The notes under the pieces were generated by a model that saw only the letters and a list, made by a program, of their open reading frames with translations, was not told where the DNA came from and did not search any database. A DNA stretch of 19,534 nt from Pseudobdellovibrio sp. (GTDB lineage: Bacteria; Bdellovibrionota; Bdellovibrionia; Bdellovibrionales; Bdellovibrionaceae). Location of the stretch: positions 1-19,534 of the forward strand of contig JANWIU010000165.1 in the NCBI GenBank assembly GCA_025449725.1, read 5' to 3'. A program made the translations under genes and the position numbers. Below are positions 15,808 through 19,534 of this stretch, piece after piece; position 1 is the stretch's first letter; every line of letters starts with the position of its first letter.

Positions 15808-17075
15808 TCGTCTATACCCCGGCCAGTAACTTTTTTAAGATCTTCTTTAGATTTTTTAGGTTCTTGAGAAAAATATCCTGCGGCTTTTTTTGCTTCCATT
15901 TCAACTTGCGCATCTTTTGGAATCAAATAATCAGGAATCGATACACGATTAACCACTTCGATACCGCTTTTAACGATAGCGTCGTACTTCATGTTACTCA
16001 TTGAATGTAAGTTGTGAATTTTTGAAATACCGAACAAGTGCAGGCAGTCCGGCATGAATTCCTGAAAGCGCGCATCTTCTGTTCCGGCCACACATTCTGT
16101 ACGGTGAAAATAAGTCGCAGCTGTGTCGCCGCCCTCTTGGCGTTTACGGGCATTGTAAACTAAAAACTTAGTCACTTCCCCTAAAGCACGGCCTTCTTTA
16201 CGATAGTAAATGATAATTCCCACGCCGCCTTTTTGCGCCGTACGTGCAGCATCTTCGATACCGAACATTAAATACGGACGGCAAGTACAAATATCAGAAC
16301 CAAAAACGTCTGAACCATTGCATTCATCGTGTACTCGGCAAGTTAGCTCTACATTCGGGTTCGCTAAGTCTTGCGCATTACCAAAAATGTACGCTGTCGA
16401 ACTGCCGATCGGTGGTAACCAAACTTTTAAATCAGGTCGTGTGATGAATTCAGGATACATGCCGCCGGTTTCCTGAAACAAAATACGGCGAAGATCGCCC
16501 TCTTCAATATTTAACCTGGCGGCGATTCCCGGTAAATACCAAACGGGGTCGATGGCAACTTTTGTTACACGCACATCGTGGTTTTCTTTGATAATTTTTC
16601 CGTCAACTTTTAAACGCCCTTTATCAATAGCCTCGTTTATTTCAGGGATTTGTAAGTGCGCCTGAGTCACCGAAATTGAAGGACGGATATCATAACCTTT
16701 ATCGTACAAAGGTTTGAAATTTAACTGCGGGTCTAAACCCCACGGGTCAACCGTAACCATTTTTAATGGGTCTTTCCATTGCGGATACGGTACCAGTTGC
16801 ACAGGGCTATGAGTGTTGTTTAAATCAGGTCTATGCAGTGGCGGAAACTTTCCGCTGGCAATCGAAAGCGCGCGGTACACAGTGTAACTTCCGCTGTGGC
16901 CGCCGATAGCATTACGGGCTTTGTGGTCAGTATTAGAGGCCACAACCGGACCACGTTCCATCGGTGATTGCGCGCCCCAGTTGATCGGAAGACTTTCTTT
17001 AAATTTTAAATTCGATTGCGATGCCAGAATAATGTGGTGTGACCGCTTATCTTTTTCTAATTGTGAAGATGACAT
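15804..17075 (-). CDS. URC1-type GTP cyclohydrolase II homologue
   Basis: This 423-residue protein has a GTP cyclohydrolase II domain in its C-terminal half, after a roughly 200-residue N-terminal region absent from RibA. The zinc cysteines are C252, C263 and C265 (RVHDECNGSD, DICTC), and YYRKEGRALG (290-299) stands where RibA has its RQEGRGIG motif with the catalytic Arg. The later blocks RQEGGDTAATYF (312-323), RTECVAGTEDARFQEFMPD (325-343) and HSMSNMKYDAIV (357-368) are typical of the URC1/urg1 branch and not of riboflavin synthesis. In yeasts URC1 is required for uracil catabolism and probably opens the pyrimidine ring of a uracil nucleotide. Coupling to urc4 supports this. A ribosome site AGAGGGA lies just before the ATG. 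Confidence 0.9.
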   Translation of the reverse strand: MSSSQLEKDKRSHHIILASQSNLKFKESLPINWGAQSPMERGPVVASNTDHKARNAIGGHSGSYTVYRALSIASGKFPPLHRPDLNNTHSPVQLVPYPQWKDPLKMVTVDPWGLDPQLNFKPLYDKGYDIRPSISVTQAHLQIPEINEAIDKGRLKVDGKIIKENHDVRVTKVAIDPVWYLPGIAARLNIEEGDLRRILFQETGGMYPEFITRPDLKVWLPPIGSSTAYIFGNAQDLANPNVELTCRVHDECNGSDVFGSDICTCRPYLMFGIEDAARTAQKGGVGIIIYYRKEGRALGEVTKFLVYNARKRQEGGDTAATYFHRTECVAGTEDARFQEFMPDCLHLFGISKIHNLHSMSNMKYDAIVKSGIEVVNRVSIPDYLIPKDAQVEMEAKKAAGYFSQEPKKSKEDLKKVTGRGIDE

Positions 17076-17106
17076 AAAATTCCCTCTTATCCTTTTAGCT
17101 TTTCAG

Positions 17107-18594
17107 CTACGACATCCAATTGGAGTCAGTTTGTACTTCCCACTTAGTGGTGATTTTTTTAATGTTAGACCAGAAATCCAGGCTGTGCCGTCCGGTGATA
17201 TCACCGTGGCCGAACTTGGAATAATTAATTCCACCGAAGCTGAATGGCTCTCGCGGTACAGGTACGCCGATGTTAACACCGACCATTCCTGTTGATGCCT
17301 CACGTGCTACACGGTCCGCTAACGGCCCGCTAGATGTAAAAACACTGCAGGCGTTCCCGTATTCCACCGAATTTTCAATGGCCATGGCTTCTGAAATATC
17401 TTTACAACGAATGATGCTTAATATCGGACCGAACAATTCTACTGTTGCGGCTTCACTGCCAGGTTTAATGTTGTCAAAAATTGTGGGGCCCAGCCAGTTA
17501 CCTTCTTCAAGTCCTGCCGGAACTTTTGCCTTACGGCCATCCAATAAAACTTTTCCGCCGGCTTTTTCTACTCTTTCAATGGCGCTGACTAAAAATTCCT
17601 TTTGCTGTTTCGTGATCAGCGCTCCCATGTCTTGCCCTAATTGCAATGAACCGGCGCGCTCAATAATTTTTTGAATGTGATTATCAACGTTGCCAACGGC
17701 CAACAGAACAGAAGCCGCCATACAGCGCTGACCGGCGCAACCCGTAAATGAATCACTGATGCCAAGTCCGCTTAATTCTGAATTTGCATCAGGCAATAAG
17801 ACGATATGATTTTTTGCTCCGCCTAATGCTAAAGCGCGCTTACCTTGTTGGGTCGCACGTTGATAAACGATCTTCGCCACTTTTGATGAACCCACAAAGC
17901 CAACGGCTTTAACAGCCGGGTGATCAATGATGGCATCAACTGTTTCTGCACCACCATGAAGAACCGTGAACACACCTTTTGGAAGTCCCGCTTCCGACAA
18001 TGCGTTTGCAATCTTTAAAGACGTTAACGGAGTTTTATCTGACGGCTTCCAAACGTAAGCATTCCCTAAAGCTAAAGCGATCGGAATTGTCCACATCGGA
18101 ACCATCGCAGGAAAATTAAACGGGGTAATGTTCGCGATCACGCCTAAGGCTTCTCTACGGTATTCACAGTACACGCCGCGAGACACTTCAACCTTGCCGC
18201 CCAAATCCAAATTTTGAATTGAAAGCGCGTATTCTAAAACTTCAATTCCTTTCATCAGACCTGCGCGTGCTTCAGCAAATGTCTTTCCACACTCAGACGC
18301 CTTCAGGTGAGAAATGTCTTCAAGGTCTCTCAGTAAAATATTTCGAAAGTTAAATAAAACAGTGCTTCGTTCTTTGATCGGAGTGCGGCCCCAGGCTTTC
18401 TGGGCTTCGTTAGCTTTATCTAAGGCGCTATCAACCTGCTGCTTACTAGGAACAGAAACCTCACCGATTTTTTTACCGTTATAAGGCGAAAGAACTTCAA
18501 TCTTACCCGCTTCACCTTTTACCCAATCGCCCGCAATCATGTTGTTACAAAGCACGGGTTCAGTTGGCAGTTTTGTCTGCATTTTTAGGGACAT
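17107..18594 (-). CDS. mmsA: (Methyl)malonate-semialdehyde dehydrogenase, CoA-acylating
   Basis: This 495-residue aldehyde dehydrogenase probably converts malonate semialdehyde or methylmalonate semialdehyde, CoA and NAD+ to acetyl-CoA or propionyl-CoA and CO2. The nucleophile is C291 (GCAGQRCMAAS). The usual general-base Glu of hydrolytic ALDHs is replaced by Asn in LGGAKNH (258-263), a hallmark of the CoA-dependent MmsA/IolA class. ITPFNFPAMVP (156-166) and VKAVGFVGSSKVA (228-240) are the NAD-binding elements, and GVPVPREPFSFGG ends the catalytic domain. R290 next to the nucleophile is kept, but a second substrate-binding Arg (Arg107 in B. subtilis IolA, from memory) appears as K115. AGGAG sits 6 bases before the ATG. 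It is the first gene of the operon, 31 bases before urc1, which points to malonate semialdehyde as substrate. Confidence 0.85.
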   Translation of the reverse strand: MSLKMQTKLPTEPVLCNNMIAGDWVKGEAGKIEVLSPYNGKKIGEVSVPSKQQVDSALDKANEAQKAWGRTPIKERSTVLFNFRNILLRDLEDISHLKASECGKTFAEARAGLMKGIEVLEYALSIQNLDLGGKVEVSRGVYCEYRREALGVIANITPFNFPAMVPMWTIPIALALGNAYVWKPSDKTPLTSLKIANALSEAGLPKGVFTVLHGGAETVDAIIDHPAVKAVGFVGSSKVAKIVYQRATQQGKRALALGGAKNHIVLLPDANSELSGLGISDSFTGCAGQRCMAASVLLAVGNVDNHIQKIIERAGSLQLGQDMGALITKQQKEFLVSAIERVEKAGGKVLLDGRKAKVPAGLEEGNWLGPTIFDNIKPGSEAATVELFGPILSIIRCKDISEAMAIENSVEYGNACSVFTSSGPLADRVAREASTGMVGVNIGVPVPREPFSFGGINYSKFGHGDITGRHSLDFWSNIKKITTKWEVQTDSNWMS

Positions 18595-18692
18595 CTTCTT
18601 CTCCTATTAATTGAGGGGCCCTGAGCAAAAAGTAAGGATAGGAAACCCCTGTAAACTTATCAAGATTCACAGGCAGTGATGCAGAGTATTAT

Positions 18693-18708
18693 AGGGCGAA
18701 AAAGCCCT
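18693..18708. repeat. Inverted repeat in the operon leader
   Basis: AGGGC-GAAAAA-GCCCT is a perfect 5-bp inverted repeat about 100 bases before the mmsA start. On the - strand it directly abuts a TATAAT hexamer (18688-18693). No T-run follows on either strand, so it is not an intrinsic terminator. It could be an operator or a leader hairpin. Confidence 0.4.
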
Positions 18709-18748
18709 GAATTAGTGTATTAAAACTCTGTTAAACCCACTGTTGGAT

Positions 18749-18777
18749 ATTATATTGAGATAATGTTGAGATATAAC
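18749..18777 (-). promoter_or_regulatory. Candidate promoter and operator of the nucleobase operon
   Basis: On the - strand TATCTCAA-cat-TATCTCAA is a direct repeat with an 11-base period (18755-18762 and 18766-18773), immediately followed by TATAATAT, a good -10 box. The position 17 bases upstream of it (GTTATA) is a poor -35 box. Binding sites one helical turn apart at a weak -35 suggest an activated promoter. The leader to the mmsA start would be about 150 bases. This is a visual inference, and the repeats could also serve the divergent gene. Confidence 0.35.
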
Positions 18778-18842
18778 GACTTTAGGTGGTTTGTTTACTT
18801 CGGGTGACTTGCCGGAATACTTTTTGAAAGGCCTTACTTTTT

Positions 18843-19469
18843 ATGACAATTCAGTTCTCTAAAATGCGTGTTTCTTCGATTCAATCCATCGGAGCATTCT
18901 TAGATCAAGGCCAAGAAAAAGAATTGTTTTTACCCTTGAATGAACAAACTCATCCGCCAGAGCTGGATGAAGAAGTTGTCGTTGCGATTTACGAAGACCG
19001 CCAGGGCCGACCATGCTCTTCCATGCGGTTAGAAAAATTTTCTTCCGATGATGCCAGTGATTTGAAGGTCGAACAAAAAGTAGATCTCATCATTTATGGC
19101 AAAACCGATCTTGGTTACAAAGCTTTAATTAACAAAAAACAGTCCGGCGTCATCTACTTCAATGAGGTGTTTCGCGAACTTCATTACGGTGAAGAGCTTC
19201 CGGGCTATGTTGCCAAAATCCGCGATGATAAAAAAATTGATCTGTTGTTACAGCCATTCGGCAACAAAGGTTCTGACGATATTGCTGTACGTTTAATTGA
19301 AATGCTGGAAGACAATAACGGATTTCTAGCCATCACAGATAAAACCGATCCAGATGTTATTTACAAAATGTTCGGAGTCAGTAAAAAGAAATTCAAAATG
19401 GCTTTGGGCAGTGTTTATAAAAAAAAGTTAATTACTATCGAAGAAACCGGCATTCGCCTAAAAAAATAA
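18843..19469 (+). CDS. CvfB-like S1 RNA-binding protein, short form
   Basis: This 208-residue protein resembles the CvfB/YitL family, RNA-binding proteins with S1 domains and a C-terminal winged helix, linked to virulence-gene control in Staphylococcus. Residues 1-60 (SIQSIGAFLDQGQEKELFLP, SSMRLEKF) are one S1 domain, about 70-140 (VDLIIYGKTDLGYKALINKK, LPGYVAKIRDDKKIDLLLQP) a second, and 145-208 (AVRLIEMLEDNNGFLAITDK, KMFGVSKKKFKMALGSVYKK) the winged helix. Typical members have about 280 residues and another S1 domain at the N-terminus. That domain is missing here, and an in-frame stop lies about 15 bases before the ATG. GAAAGG lies about 11 bases upstream. It is divergent from the nucleobase operon, with no sign of a shared function. 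Confidence 0.82.
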   Translation: MTIQFSKMRVSSIQSIGAFLDQGQEKELFLPLNEQTHPPELDEEVVVAIYEDRQGRPCSSMRLEKFSSDDASDLKVEQKVDLIIYGKTDLGYKALINKKQSGVIYFNEVFRELHYGEELPGYVAKIRDDKKIDLLLQPFGNKGSDDIAVRLIEMLEDNNGFLAITDKTDPDVIYKMFGVSKKKFKMALGSVYKKKLITIEETGIRLKK

Positions 19470-19534
19470 AGGTTCCAGGTCCTGTTTACAAATAAAGGTT
19501 CCAGGTCCTGTTTGTTACAAAAGGTGCCAGGATA
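19467..19534. repeat. 26-base tandem repeat at the window end
   Basis: The core GGTTCCAGGTCCTGTTT occurs exactly at 19471-19487 and 19497-19513, and a variant GGTGCCAGGATA begins at 19523, so the period is 26 bases. Spacers are A-rich (ACAAATAAA, GTTACAAAA). The first unit begins at the TAA stop codon of the preceding gene. The array is cut by the window end, so its total length is unknown. Confidence 0.85.

Noticed and set aside
15804..17075. Riboflavin-type GTP cyclohydrolase II (ribA)
   Set aside because: The long N-terminal region, the RTECVAGTEDARFQEFMPD and HSMSNMKYDAIV blocks and the coupled DUF1688 gene point to the URC1 branch. No other riboflavin gene is nearby.
18693..18708. Intrinsic terminator in the region between mmsA and the CvfB-like gene
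   Set aside because: The hairpin is only 5 bp and no T-run follows on either strand.

Overview
The window looks like a chromosomal segment of a Gram-negative bacterium of moderate to low GC content. Outer-membrane proteins, a periplasmic chaperone and an usher show that it has two membranes. The style of the genes would fit a Bdellovibrio-like predatory deltaproteobacterium, but no marker gene in the window proves this. All genes are on the chromosome-like backbone; I see no transposase, integrase, rRNA, tRNA or CRISPR.

Layout. (1) Bases 1-270 hold the 3' end of a response-regulator receiver domain on the + strand. (2) Bases 276-6112, all on the - strand, are a six-gene chaperone-usher pilus locus. 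Read 5' to 3' it is: two related cysteine-free pilins, each followed by a good intrinsic terminator; a very small exported subunit-like protein; a PapD-type chaperone; an outer-membrane usher; and a two-domain tip adhesin. The last three genes are coupled by 4-base overlaps. The two pilin genes share a GTG start and a nearly identical leader in which the Shine-Dalgarno sequence lies in the loop of a small inverted repeat. (3) Bases 6367-7224 (+) encode a predicted outer-membrane beta-barrel protein that converges on the next block.

(4) Bases 7221-18594 (-) are one tightly packed run of eleven genes that looks like a dedicated nucleobase catabolism and salvage operon. In transcription order: CoA-acylating (methyl)malonate-semialdehyde dehydrogenase, a URC1-type GTP cyclohydrolase II homologue, a URC4 (DUF1688) protein, uracil phosphoribosyltransferase, uridine kinase, guanine deaminase, the two xanthine dehydrogenase subunits, the XdhC maturation factor, a CoA-binding protein and a DUF2007-like membrane protein. 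URC1 and URC4 define the uracil catabolic (URC) route known from yeasts. Here the two UMP-forming enzymes would feed it, and the dehydrogenase would plausibly turn the three-carbon product (malonate semialdehyde) into acetyl-CoA. The purine half runs guanine to xanthine to urate. The whole operon would let the cell burn both pyrimidines and purines, for example from prey or environmental nucleic acid.

(5) Bases 18843-19469 (+) encode a short CvfB-like S1/winged-helix RNA-binding protein, transcribed divergently from the operon. It ends directly in a 26-base tandem repeat that runs off the window edge. The 248-base divergent region contains direct repeats spaced one helical turn apart, next to a -10-like box facing the operon.
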